From contig DISF01000103.1 of the NCBI GenBank assembly GCA_002421985.1, forward strand, positions 61,811 to 101,321: a stretch of DNA of 39,511 nt. The letters are read 5' to 3'. The notes beneath the pieces were generated by a model, which saw only the letters and a program-made list of their open reading frames with translations, was not told the DNA's origin and ran no database searches. This DNA is from Roseovarius sp. UBA6217 (lineage in GTDB: Bacteria > Pseudomonadota > Alphaproteobacteria > Rhodobacterales > Rhodobacteraceae). Position 1 is the stretch's first letter. Each line of letters opens with the position of its first letter. A program made the translations under genes and the position numbers. Shown here in pieces: positions 1-8,589 of the stretch.

Positions 1-311
1 TCCGCATCCTGACCGAGACCGACAACGCCCTCACCCTGCAATACACCGCCCTCATGGGCACCGAGGAGGTTACCGTCAGCTTTACCGAAGACGGCATCGC
101 CGCGCTCGCGCATATCGCGGCAGAGGTCAATCAATCCGTTGAGAACATCGGCGCGCGGCGCCTTTATACCGTGATGGAGCGCGTGTTCGAGGAACTCAGC
201 TTCACCGCGCCCGACCGCTCGGGCGAGAGCGTGGTGGTGGACGCGGGCTTCGTGGAGAAGAATTTGGGCGAGTTGATGCGCTCGGCGGATTTGAGCAGGT
301 ATGTGTTGTAG
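1..311 (+). CDS. hslU: ATP-dependent protease ATPase subunit HslU, 3' part only
   Basis: The reading frame enters from the left edge (first complete codon at 3) and gives about 102 C-terminal residues of HslU, the AAA+ unfoldase that feeds substrates to the HslV peptidase in the cytoplasm. Recognisable are the stretch around TEEVTVSFTEDGI, the sensor-2 region with NIGARRLYTVMERV, in which the GARRL arginines are characteristic of HslU/ClpX, and the C-terminal end DLSRYVL. HslU proteins normally end in a short hydrophobic tail of this kind, which inserts into HslV. The ATG at 54 is internal and not a true start. The gene converges on the P-type ATPase gene, with a transposase scrap between them. 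Identity is very secure; only the upstream part is missing from the window. Confidence 0.95.
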   Translation, partial: RILTETDNALTLQYTALMGTEEVTVSFTEDGIAALAHIAAEVNQSVENIGARRLYTVMERVFEELSFTAPDRSGESVVVDAGFVEKNLGELMRSADLSRYVL

Positions 312-339
312 CGGGCTGGTAAACCTTAACGGGATGGAA

Positions 340-480
340 CACGTAATCGGCATCAAGGCTCGCGTAGCGGTCCGCAACATCAAGGAAACCCACCTGCGCC
401 ATGATCACACTCCAACTGCCGGACGGCTCTTGCACCCTTTCCCGGCGACTCGGTCAGGGCAATTTTCCGAGGTGCCCGTG
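340..480 (-). mobile_element. Relic of an IS5-family transposase (N-terminus only)
   Basis: On the minus strand an ATG at 402 opens the peptide MAQVGFLDVADRYASLDA, which resembles the N-terminus of IS5-family transposases (pattern MAQ-x-G-F-x-D-x-x-x-R-Y-x-x-L-x-A). The similarity stops after about 19 residues, and no transposase continues before the end of hslU. The bases to about 480 may be the remaining left end of the element; I could not identify a terminal inverted repeat with confidence. This looks like a deletion scar of an insertion sequence between hslU and the ATPase gene. The assignment rests on a short match. Confidence 0.4.
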
Positions 481-509
481 TGAAAGTCGGCAGATCACCA
501 TAAAGCTTG

Positions 510-3236
510 TCATGCGCCGTCAGGCGTGACATCTGGTCGGGTCTTGTCGGGCCGAAACGCGAGCCGCATCTGTTTTTCAGTTTCAATGAGAGCAAAGAAC
601 ACGACGCCGAGCGCCACGATCAGGATCCCGTCGACCAAGGGCACCGCCTCTGTGCCGAAAATCCGCTGGAGGGGCGGCAGGTAGGTGATGGCGCATTGTG
701 CGACCGTCACGGTGATGATGCAGGTCCAGACAATGCGCGTGCCCCGCGCGCCCGCCCATGTCAACGAGGTGCCATGGATGTTGCGAATGAAAAACAGATA
801 GAAAATCTGAAACACGACAAGGGTGTTCATCGCGATGGTCTGGGCAAGGGCGATGGCATAGCCCCTGTCGACGGCGTAAAAATACATCCCGAACACCGCC
901 ACCAGGATCAGCGCCGAGCAAAGCACGATCTGCCAGATCAGCCCACCGGTCAACAGCGGCTCGTCGCGGCGTCGGGGCGGGCGGCGCATGGTGCCGGGCT
1001 CGGACGGCTCGAAGGCCAGCGCAAGGCCGAGGGTAATCGCCGTGATCAGGTTGATCCACAGGATCTGCACCGCCGTGATCGGCAGCGCCATGCCCGCAAA
1101 AAGCGCGGTGATGATGGTCAGCGCCTCGCCTGCATTGGTGGGCAGGGTCCAGCTTATCACCTTCGTGATGTTGTCATAGACAGTGCGCCCTTCGCGCACC
1201 GCCGCCGCGATGGAGGCGAAATTGTCATCGGCGAGCACCAGATCGGCGGCCTCTTTCGCCGCCTCGCTGCCCTTGAGCCCCATCGCGATCCCCGCATCGG
1301 CACGCTTGAGCGCGGGCGCGTCGTTCACCCCGTCGCCGGTCATCGCCACCGTGAGTCCGCGCGATTGCAGCGCGGTGACAAGGCGCAGCTTGTCGGCGGG
1401 AGAGGTGCGGGCAAAGATGTCGGTCTGCACGGCGGCCTCTGCCAGCGCCGCATCATCCATCGCTGCGAGATCGGCCCCGGTCAGCACCCGGTCGTGATTG
1501 CGCAACCCGATCATCCCGGCGATGGCGCGTGCGGTGGCGGCGTGATCGCCGGTGATCATCTTGACGCGAATGCCCGCGGCATGACAGTCGGCCACCGCCG
1601 CGATCGCCTCGGGGCGGGGCGGGTCGATCAGGCCCACGAGGGCGATGAGGGTGAGGCGCCCGTCAAGATCATCGGGGGCCAAGGTGGTCTGCTCCGGCGT
1701 TGCCTCGGCCGTTGCCATGGCGATCACCCGCTGCCCCTTGGCGGCCAGCGATTCGAGTATCCCGAGCCAGCGATCGGGGTCAATCGGCGCGGTGCGGCCA
1801 TCGCCCGTGCGCTGATCGCGGCAGAGCGCGATCAGCGCCTCGGGCGCGCCCTTGACATGGATCACGGCCCGCCCTTCGCCGTCCTGGTCGAGCGTCGCCA
1901 TGTAGCGATGTGCGGCATCGAACGGGATCGCGTCGCGCCGTGTCCATCCGTCAAAGGGTGTCGCGCCGTCGCCGGTGATCTTGCCCGCCAGCGCCAGCAG
2001 CGCGCCCTCCATCGGGTCGCCCTCGACGCGCCAGCCTGCATCGCCGCCGCGCAGCACCGCGTCATTGCACAGCCCCGCCACGCGGGCGGCCTCCAGGAGG
2101 ATCGCCTTTTGCGCGGGGGCCGATCCGGGCGCGCCCACCGCGCCCTCGGGGGCATAGCCCTCGCCCGTCACCTCCACGACACCATCGGCGGTGGCCAGCG
2201 ACGCGGCCATCATCTCGTTGCGTGTCAAGGTGCCGGTCTTGTCGGTGCAGATGACCGAGACCGCGCCCAGCGTCTCGATCGCGGGCAGGCGGCGGACGAT
2301 GGCATTGCGCCGCGCCATCGCCTGCACGCCCACCGCCAGGGTGATCGTCAGCACCGCAGGAAGCCCCTCGGGGATCGCCGCCACCGACAGGCCAACCACG
2401 GCCATGAACAGCTCGGAAAAGCCCATGTGGCGCAGGAAATATCCATAGGCCAGCAGCGCCCCCGCCACGATCAGGATGAACACGGTGAGCCAGCGCGCGA
2501 ACCGATCCATCTGCGCCACCAGCGGCGTGGTCAGCACCTCGACCCTGCCCAACATGCCGCTGATGCGCCCGATCTGCGTCGCCCCTCCGGTGGCCACGAC
2601 CACGCCGCGCCCCGTCCCGGCGGCAATCAGTGTGCCGGAAAACAGCATCGAGCCCTGATCGCCAAGCGCTGCATCGCCCGACGCGGGCGCTGTGCCCTTG
2701 TCCACCGGCACCGATTCGCCCGTCAGGATCGCCTCTTCGGCCTTGAGCCCGCGCGCGAAGATCACCCGCAGGTCGGCGGGCACACGGTCGCCCGCCTCGA
2801 CCAGCACGATATCGCCGGGGACCAGATCGCCCGCATCAACGCTGGTGCGACGACCATCACGCAGCACCGCGGCGCGCGGCGACAGCATGTCGCGGATCGC
2901 TGCCATCGCCTGCTCGGCGCGCCCCTCCTGCACGAAGCTGATCACGGCGTTGGCCACCACCACGGCCAAAATCACCCCGGTATCGACCCAATGCGACAGC
3001 GCCGCCGTCACCCCCGCCGCCGCGATCAGCACATAGATCAGCACGTTGTGGAAATGAGCGAGAAACCGCACAACCGGGTTGCGCCGGGGCGGTGCGGGCA
3101 GCAGGTTCGGGCCGTGTTTGGCAAGCCTGCGCGCCGCCTCTTCGCTGCTCAGCCCGGAAACCGTCACGCCCAGCGCCTCGAGTGCGGCCTCTATCGTCTT
3201 GTCGTGCATTGGATATTCGGGGTCTGGATAGCTCAA
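510..3236 (-). CDS. P2A-type cation-transporting P-type ATPase
   Basis: A 908-residue integral membrane ATP-driven cation pump. Visible in order: a cation-ATPase N-terminal domain (residues about 10-75); M1-M2; the actuator domain with TGES at 172-175; M4 with PEGLPA, the ion-binding signature of Ca2+/Na+-type P2 ATPases; the phosphorylation motif DKTGT with Asp332; the hinge motif TGDGVNDAP; and a C-terminal block of membrane segments. Ca2+, Mg2+ or monovalent transport cannot be separated by eye. A TTG start at 3236 is preferred because GAGG lies nine bases upstream; the ATG at 3209 has no ribosome site and would remove nine residues. The gene is divergent from ftsH-phaC and shares with it a promoter region holding an FNR-type box. 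Similar pumps sit in low-oxygen stress loci of other proteobacteria. Confidence 0.93.
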   Translation of the reverse strand: MSYPDPEYPMHDKTIEAALEALGVTVSGLSSEEAARRLAKHGPNLLPAPPRRNPVVRFLAHFHNVLIYVLIAAAGVTAALSHWVDTGVILAVVVANAVISFVQEGRAEQAMAAIRDMLSPRAAVLRDGRRTSVDAGDLVPGDIVLVEAGDRVPADLRVIFARGLKAEEAILTGESVPVDKGTAPASGDAALGDQGSMLFSGTLIAAGTGRGVVVATGGATQIGRISGMLGRVEVLTTPLVAQMDRFARWLTVFILIVAGALLAYGYFLRHMGFSELFMAVVGLSVAAIPEGLPAVLTITLAVGVQAMARRNAIVRRLPAIETLGAVSVICTDKTGTLTRNEMMAASLATADGVVEVTGEGYAPEGAVGAPGSAPAQKAILLEAARVAGLCNDAVLRGGDAGWRVEGDPMEGALLALAGKITGDGATPFDGWTRRDAIPFDAAHRYMATLDQDGEGRAVIHVKGAPEALIALCRDQRTGDGRTAPIDPDRWLGILESLAAKGQRVIAMATAEATPEQTTLAPDDLDGRLTLIALVGLIDPPRPEAIAAVADCHAAGIRVKMITGDHAATARAIAGMIGLRNHDRVLTGADLAAMDDAALAEAAVQTDIFARTSPADKLRLVTALQSRGLTVAMTGDGVNDAPALKRADAGIAMGLKGSEAAKEAADLVLADDNFASIAAAVREGRTVYDNITKVISWTLPTNAGEALTIITALFAGMALPITAVQILWINLITAITLGLALAFEPSEPGTMRRPPRRRDEPLLTGGLIWQIVLCSALILVAVFGMYFYAVDRGYAIALAQTIAMNTLVVFQIFYLFFIRNIHGTSLTWAGARGTRIVWTCIITVTVAQCAITYLPPLQRIFGTEAVPLVDGILIVALGVVFFALIETEKQMRLAFRPDKTRPDVTPDGA

Positions 3237-3325
3237 CGGTCAGGTCCTCATCTCAACGGGCATCGGCATGGTCCTCGACTTTAGCAGAACAACCTTGCAG
3301 TCGGAACATCGCGCCACAATATGCC

Positions 3326-3395
3326 ATCATAGATGACACATTCCGTTGGGGATTTGATACAAATCAGAGCCATCATCCGGAATAAGGTCGATATT
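3326..3395. promoter_or_regulatory. Bidirectional FNR/FnrL-type promoter
   Basis: TTGATACAAATCAG at 3354-3367 matches the FNR consensus TTGAT-N4-ATCAA at 9 of 10 fixed bases. Its centre is 3360.5. Toward the ATPase gene, TATGAT (minus strand, 3331-3326) is centred 32 bp away; toward ftsH, GATATT (3390-3395) is also centred 32 bp away. In class II FNR promoters the box sits at -41.5 and the -10 hexamer at -12 to -7, which gives exactly this 32-bp separation. One box therefore appears placed to activate both directions. TATGAT is a good -10 (5 of 6) and GATATT a weaker one (4 of 6). Confidence 0.7.
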
Positions 3396-3517
3396 CGGGT
3401 AAATGCGCGCTGCCAGGCCCACGCGCAGCGCCGGTCCGCAGGTGTAACGCCTCAACAAAGGTCGCGGGTGTGCCTTGCTGCACGGCCTGCGCGAAATGCA
3501 AGGAGCGATAAAGCACA

Positions 3518-5335
3518 ATGGACAGGAAGCAGCAAATCCACTTTTGGTACTTCGCCGCCGCCTTCATGATCCTCCTGCTGGCGCAATCCTGGCTTTCACA
3601 GGCCACGGTCACCGAACGAATTCCCTACAGCACCTTTCTGGAATATCTCGAGCAGGATCGCATCGCCTCTGTTACCGTGCGCGCCGAACAGGTCGAGGGG
3701 CGGTATCGCGACGCGATCGACGGCAATACCCGTTTCGTCACCAATATCGTGCCCCCCGACCTGACCGAGCGGCTCGAGCAATCGCGCGCGGAATTTGACG
3801 GCACGGTGCAAAACACCTTCCTGAGCGCGGTCCTGTCCTGGGTGGTGCCGATCCTGCTGATCTTCGCGCTCTGGAGCTTCGTTCTGCGTCGGATGATCGA
3901 GAAGCAGGGCATGGGGGGCATGATGAATGTCGGCAAATCCCGCGCCAAGGTCTATGTGGAGCGCAACACCGGCGTCACCTTCGACGATGTGGCAGGCGTG
4001 GACGAGGCCAAGGCGGAACTCAGGGAAATCGTGGATTTCCTGAAAGAGCCCGAAAAATACGGGCGTCTTGGCGCGCGCATCCCCAAGGGTATCCTGCTGA
4101 CCGGCCCGCCCGGCACCGGCAAGACGCTGTTTGCCCGCGCCATCGCGGGAGAGGCGGGCGTGCCGTTCTTTTCCATTTCGGGCAGCGAGTTTGTCGAGAT
4201 GTTCGTGGGCGTGGGTGCCGCGCGGGTGCGCGATCTCTTCGATCAGGCGCGCAAGGCCGCGCCCTGCATCATCTTCATCGACGAGCTCGATGCGCTCGGC
4301 CGCCGCCGCAGCATCGGCGGTTTCGGTGGCGGGCATGACGAGAAGGAACAGACGCTCAACCAGCTTCTGGCGGAACTTGACGGCTTTGATCCGCGCGAGC
4401 GGGTCGTGCTGCTGGCCGCGACCAACCGGCCCGAGATCCTCGACCCCGCGCTGATGCGGGCGGGGCGGTTTGATCGGCAGGTGGTGGTGGACCGCCCCGA
4501 CAAGACCGGCCGCGCCGCGATCCTGCGGGTGCATCTGCGCAAGGTTGAGGTCGATCCCGGTCTTGATGTCGATGCCGCCGCCGGGCTCACGCCCGGTTTC
4601 ACCGGCGCGGAACTGGCCAATCTGGTGAACGAGGCGGCGATCCGTGCCACAAGGCGCGGGGCCGAACGGGTGGCAATGGAGGATATCACCTCGGCGCTGG
4701 AACGCGTGGTGGCGGGGATGGAGCGCAAGGGGCACCTGCTCAACGCCCATGAACGCGAAACCGTGGCCTGGCACGAAATGGGCCATGCGCTTGCCGCTGC
4801 CCGCCTGCCGGGGGCCGATCCGGTGCACAAGGTGTCGATCATTCCGCGCACCATCGGGGCGCTGGGATATACCCTCACCCGCCCGACCGAGGATCGGTTT
4901 CTTATCACCCGGTCAGAGCTTGAGAACCGTATGGTGATGCTTCTGGCGGGGCGCGCGGCGGAAGAGATCCGCTTTGACGAATGGTCCACCGGTGCCGCAG
5001 ACGATCTGGTGCGCGCCACCGATATCGCGCGCCAGATCGTCACCCGCTTCGGGATGCATGAAACACTGGGGCAAGCAGTGCTCGAACAGGATCGCGGCGG
5101 CTATCTGGGTGAGGACAAGCTCGGATTCTCGCCGCGCGACCATTCCGAGGCCACCGCGCGCGAGGTCGATCTGGCGGTGCGCGAATTGATCGGCGCGGCC
5201 TACGCCCGTGCTGTGGGGCTCTTGCGCAAAAACCACGATGATCTCGAAGCCGGGGCGCGCCTGCTGCTGGAACGTGAGACGATCACGCCCGATGATTTCG
5301 CACCCCTCAAACCAACGGAGGCCATAGCCGCATGA
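3518..5335 (+). CDS. ftsH: ATP-dependent zinc metalloprotease FtsH (second-type copy)
   Basis: A 605-residue membrane-anchored AAA+ protease. Two N-terminal membrane segments (about residues 8-26 and 104-125) flank a periplasmic domain. The ATPase domain shows Walker A GPPGTGKT at 196-203, the pore loop FVG in EMFVGVGAARV, Walker B IIFIDELDALG and the second region of homology ATNRPEILDPALMRAGRFD. The zinc site is HEMGH at 419-423, with a downstream Asp in the TGAADDL region. The length is slightly short for FtsH (about 640), mainly at the C-terminus. AAGGAG lies 12 bases before the ATG. Its stop overlaps the start of phaC by ATGA, and it faces a P-type ATPase across an FNR-type promoter, so it is probably an accessory, stress-linked FtsH; the housekeeping copy usually lies beside tilS. 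Confidence 0.95.
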   Translation: MDRKQQIHFWYFAAAFMILLLAQSWLSQATVTERIPYSTFLEYLEQDRIASVTVRAEQVEGRYRDAIDGNTRFVTNIVPPDLTERLEQSRAEFDGTVQNTFLSAVLSWVVPILLIFALWSFVLRRMIEKQGMGGMMNVGKSRAKVYVERNTGVTFDDVAGVDEAKAELREIVDFLKEPEKYGRLGARIPKGILLTGPPGTGKTLFARAIAGEAGVPFFSISGSEFVEMFVGVGAARVRDLFDQARKAAPCIIFIDELDALGRRRSIGGFGGGHDEKEQTLNQLLAELDGFDPRERVVLLAATNRPEILDPALMRAGRFDRQVVVDRPDKTGRAAILRVHLRKVEVDPGLDVDAAAGLTPGFTGAELANLVNEAAIRATRRGAERVAMEDITSALERVVAGMERKGHLLNAHERETVAWHEMGHALAAARLPGADPVHKVSIIPRTIGALGYTLTRPTEDRFLITRSELENRMVMLLAGRAAEEIRFDEWSTGAADDLVRATDIARQIVTRFGMHETLGQAVLEQDRGGYLGEDKLGFSPRDHSEATAREVDLAVRELIGAAYARAVGLLRKNHDDLEAGARLLLERETITPDDFAPLKPTEAIAA

Positions 5336-7143
5336 CCAGCAAACCGACCCGCACCAGCCCTGCCAACGACGCGCCCGCACGGCACGTCCCGACCGTGGTG
5401 CCGCCCGCGCCGGTGCCCGCAGCCGACGCAGCCGAGCCGCATCTCCACGCCGCCCTTGACCGTGCGGCGATGGCCAGCCTTGCGCGGTTCACTGGCGGGC
5501 TGTCGCCGCACGCGATGATTGATGCCTGGAGCGATTGGGCCATGCACCTTGCCCGCGCACCTGGGCGGCAGTTGGAACTGATCGAGCGGGCGCAGGCCAA
5601 TACGACGAAACTGGCACAATACAGTGCCGCGCGGATGACGGGCCTGAGCCCGGAGAAACCATTCGCGCCCGGACGTAACGATACGCGCTGGACGCATGAG
5701 GGCTGGGACAGGATGCCTTTCGCGCTCTGGCAGCAAGGATTTCTGGCCACGCAGGACTGGTGGGACTCGGCCACCGCTAATTTGCGCGGGTTGCACCGTC
5801 AGAACGCCGACCGCACAGGGTTCATGGTTCGGCAGCTTCTTGATACCGTGTCGCCCTCGAACTTCCCGCTCGCCAATCCTGAAATCCTCGAGCGGACGCG
5901 GGCGACGGCCGGGCGCAACCTGATCGAGGGGGCGCTGCACTATGCCGATGACGCGCGCCACATCCTGGCGCAGGAGCATCGCCCCGTGCCCGAGGAGTTC
6001 GCATTGGGCAAGGTGTTGGCCTGCACGCCGGGCAAGGTGGTTTACCGCAACGAGTTGATGGAACTGATCCAGTATTCCCCCAGCACGGACAAGGTGCAGG
6101 CCGAGCCGGTTCTGATCGTGCCCGCCTGGATCATGAAATACTATATCCTCGATCTCTCGCCCGAGAATTCGCTGATCCGCTGGCTGGTGGGTCAGGGCTT
6201 TACCGTGTTCTGCATCTCCTGGCGCAATCCCGGCGCAGAGCACGCGGAATTGTCGCTGGAGGATTACCGCAAGCAAGGCGTGATGCAGGCGCTTGATGTC
6301 ATCAACGAGATCGTGCCGGGGCAAAAGGTCCATGCCAACGGCTATTGCCTCGGCGGCACGCTTCTGGCGATTGCGGCGGCGGCGATGGCGCGCAATTGCG
6401 ATGACCGGCTGGCCTCGGTCACGCTGATGGCCGCGCAGGTGGATTTCGCCGAAGCGGGCGAGTTGCTGCTTTTCCTCGACGAAAGCCAGGTTGCGTTTCT
6501 GGAGGATCTGATGTGGTCGCAAGGCTATCTCGACCGGCCGCAGATGTCCGGGGCCTTTGCCGCCATCCGCGCGGAGGATCTGATCTGGTCGCGCGCGGTG
6601 CGGCGCTACTGGCTGGGCGAGCCGGACCTGCCCACCGATATCACCGTCTGGGTCAATGACACGACGCGCATGCCCGCGCGGATGCATTCGGAATACCTGC
6701 GCGGTATCTTCCTTGAAAACCGCATCTCGGCGGGGCGTTTTGCCGTCGAGGGGCGGGTGATCGCGCTCAAGGATATTTCGGTTCCGCTCTTTGTCATCGG
6801 CACCGAGACCGATCACATCGCGCCATGGCGCTCGGTCTACAAGACCGCGCTGTTTACCGATTCCGACATGCATTTCCTGCTCACCAAGGGTGGCCACAAT
6901 GGCGGCATCCTGTCAGAGCCGGGCCACAAGGGGCGGCATTACCGGATCGGCCACCGCCCCGCCGGGGCGCATTACCGCGACCCCGACACCTGGCTTGCGG
7001 CGCATGACCCGGTGCAAGGGTCATGGTGGCCCGAATGGGGGCGCTGGCTCGCGCGCCAGAGCAGCGGCACCGTGCCCGCGCGCAGCCCCGAAAGCCACCC
7101 CGATCTTGGCGACGCGCCGGGCGTGTATATTCACCAGACCTGA
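5332..7143 (+). CDS. phaC: Poly(3-hydroxyalkanoate) synthase, class I type
   Basis: A 603-residue cytoplasmic enzyme that polymerises hydroxyacyl-CoA into storage polyester granules. It has the PHA synthase N-terminal domain (about residues 100-270) followed by an alpha/beta-hydrolase core. The catalytic triad is visible: Cys339 in the lipase-like box GYCLGGT, Asp494 in TETDHIAPW and His522 in GGHNGGI. Other conserved stretches are WIMKYYILDLSPENS and FCISWRNP. A Pro/Ala-rich segment of about 30 residues precedes the domain. The start codon overlaps the ftsH stop (ATGA), suggesting translational coupling. No phasin, phaR or phaZ is adjacent, so this is probably an additional synthase, tied to the low-oxygen module rather than to the main PHB cluster. 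Confidence 0.95.
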   Translation: MTSKPTRTSPANDAPARHVPTVVPPAPVPAADAAEPHLHAALDRAAMASLARFTGGLSPHAMIDAWSDWAMHLARAPGRQLELIERAQANTTKLAQYSAARMTGLSPEKPFAPGRNDTRWTHEGWDRMPFALWQQGFLATQDWWDSATANLRGLHRQNADRTGFMVRQLLDTVSPSNFPLANPEILERTRATAGRNLIEGALHYADDARHILAQEHRPVPEEFALGKVLACTPGKVVYRNELMELIQYSPSTDKVQAEPVLIVPAWIMKYYILDLSPENSLIRWLVGQGFTVFCISWRNPGAEHAELSLEDYRKQGVMQALDVINEIVPGQKVHANGYCLGGTLLAIAAAAMARNCDDRLASVTLMAAQVDFAEAGELLLFLDESQVAFLEDLMWSQGYLDRPQMSGAFAAIRAEDLIWSRAVRRYWLGEPDLPTDITVWVNDTTRMPARMHSEYLRGIFLENRISAGRFAVEGRVIALKDISVPLFVIGTETDHIAPWRSVYKTALFTDSDMHFLLTKGGHNGGILSEPGHKGRHYRIGHRPAGAHYRDPDTWLAAHDPVQGSWWPEWGRWLARQSSGTVPARSPESHPDLGDAPGVYIHQT

Positions 7144-7299
7144 GTCAGGGGATAGCTGTCCGACCCCGAGAGGCCCCTTGAAGGCATTGCCAAGTTGTTT
7201 GCGACTTCTCTCGCACACCGCGGGAAATCTGCACGCGTGCCCTTTCACATGCGCGGGCGGCGGGTTAACGTCGCGGCGAAAGACGGGGAGGAGCGCAAT

Positions 7300-7950
7300 G
7301 TGACCGAGATCGTTCTTGTGCGGCATGGGCAGGCCAATAACAGGGCCACCGACGAGACGGGCTATGACCGGCTCTCGCCCCTTGGTGTGCAGCAGGCCCG
7401 TTGGCTTGGCGCGCATCTGCGCGCCACCGATCCGCATTTCGACCGGGTCATCACCGGCACGCTCAACCGCCAGCGCGGCACGGCCAAGGCGATGGGCTAT
7501 GGGGGCGGCGATGTCGATGCGCGGCTCGACGAGCTGAGCTATTTCGCGCTGGCCCAGGCGGCCGAGGCGCAGCACGGCCTGCCCGCGCCGCAGGACGCCA
7601 CCCAATTCGCCCGCTACCTGCCGCAGGTGATCGCGCATTGGGCGCAGGGCGATCTCGACGGGTTGCCCGAAAGCTATGAGAGCTTTGCCGCCCGCGTCAC
7701 CGGCCTGATCGACGACTTGTCGCGCAGCGGCGGGCGGGTGCTTGTCGTCACCTCGGGGGGCGTGATCGGCATGGCCCTGCGCCACGCGCTCGGCCTCGAT
7801 ATCGGCGGCATGTCCAAGGTGATGTTGCAGGTGATGAACAGCTCGCTGCACCGGGTGCATCACGTGCATGACATGCTCATGCTGGGGGCGTTCAACGCCA
7901 CGCCGCATCTTGATGCCCCCGACCGGGCCCATGCCCGCACCTTTATCTGA
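7300..7950 (+). CDS. Histidine phosphatase (phosphoglycerate-mutase superfamily) protein
   Basis: A 216-residue protein with the catalytic RHG signature at its N-terminus (IVLVRHGQANN). A later VVTSGGVIGM segment sits where branch-1 histidine phosphatases usually have their second catalytic His, but here it has GG. The substrate cannot be predicted. The GTG start at 7300 is chosen because GGAGGAG lies six bases upstream; the frame stays open back to a TTG at 7195, but that extension is Arg-rich and has no ribosome site. The gene begins a tight plus-strand run: the GST start follows its stop by 13 bases. Confidence 0.85.
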   Translation: MTEIVLVRHGQANNRATDETGYDRLSPLGVQQARWLGAHLRATDPHFDRVITGTLNRQRGTAKAMGYGGGDVDARLDELSYFALAQAAEAQHGLPAPQDATQFARYLPQVIAHWAQGDLDGLPESYESFAARVTGLIDDLSRSGGRVLVVTSGGVIGMALRHALGLDIGGMSKVMLQVMNSSLHRVHHVHDMLMLGAFNATPHLDAPDRAHARTFI

Positions 7951-7963
7951 GAGGACAAGGATC

Positions 7964-8578
7964 ATGCAGCTTTACTATGCAAGGGGCACCATCGCCGTCG
8001 CGGTGGCCATCGCGCTCCACGAGGCGGGGCTGGAGTTTTCACCGGTGCGGCTCGATTTCAAGGCGGGCGAACAGACGAAGCCCCGCTATCACGCGGTCAA
8101 CCCCAAGGGCCGCGTGCCCGCGCTGGTGACCGATCAGGGCGTCCTGACCGAGACCGCCGCCATCCTCGAACATATCGCCGATCTCGCCCCTGCCGCCGGG
8201 CTGCGCCCGTCCGATCCGTGGCAGGCCGCAAGGATGCGCGAGGCGATGCTTTATCTGGCCTCGACCATGCATGTGAACCACGCGCATCGCGCGCGCGGCC
8301 AGCGCTGGGCCGATCTGGAAAGCTCGCTCGCCGATATGCGCGCCAAGGCGGTCAGCACCATGACCGCGAGCGCCGAGCATGTCGAGCATCATATGCTGCA
8401 AGGGCCTTACGTGCTGGGCGAGACGTTCTCGCTGGCCGATCCCTATCTCTGGGTTGCGACGGGCTGGCTCGAAGGGGACGGGGTCGATCCCGCACCGTTC
8501 ACGAAAATCCGCGCCTTCCGCGAGACAATGGCGGCGCGCGCCTCGGTGGCGCAGGTGATCGCGGATGACATGATCTGA
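7964..8578 (+). CDS. Glutathione S-transferase family protein
   Basis: A 204-residue cytosolic GST-like protein. The N-terminal thioredoxin-like domain begins MQLYYARGTIAVAV and contains the cis-proline signature NPKGRVPAL and the glutathione-binding ETAAILEHIA (the usual E-S/T-x-A-I pattern). The C-terminal all-helical domain ends with the LADPYLWVATGWL segment. The ATG at 7964 is preceded by AAGGAT; the frame is open further upstream but overlaps the phosphatase gene. It lies 13 bases after the phosphatase gene and 11 bases before the saccharopine dehydrogenase gene, so the three are probably co-transcribed. The substrate is unknown. Confidence 0.88.
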   Translation: MQLYYARGTIAVAVAIALHEAGLEFSPVRLDFKAGEQTKPRYHAVNPKGRVPALVTDQGVLTETAAILEHIADLAPAAGLRPSDPWQAARMREAMLYLASTMHVNHAHRARGQRWADLESSLADMRAKAVSTMTASAEHVEHHMLQGPYVLGETFSLADPYLWVATGWLEGDGVDPAPFTKIRAFRETMAARASVAQVIADDMI

Positions 8579-8589
8579 CGGGGGCCGGC

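Noticed and set aside
343..356. A possible second FNR box near hslU (minus strand TTGATGCCGATTAC)
   Set aside because: Only 7 of 10 bases match and it lies within the transposase scrap, with no gene placed to use it.
507..3284. A 925-codon open frame antisense to the P-type ATPase gene
   Set aside because: Its composition is His/Arg/Gly-rich with no domain, and it mirrors the third-position bias of the real gene on the other strand.
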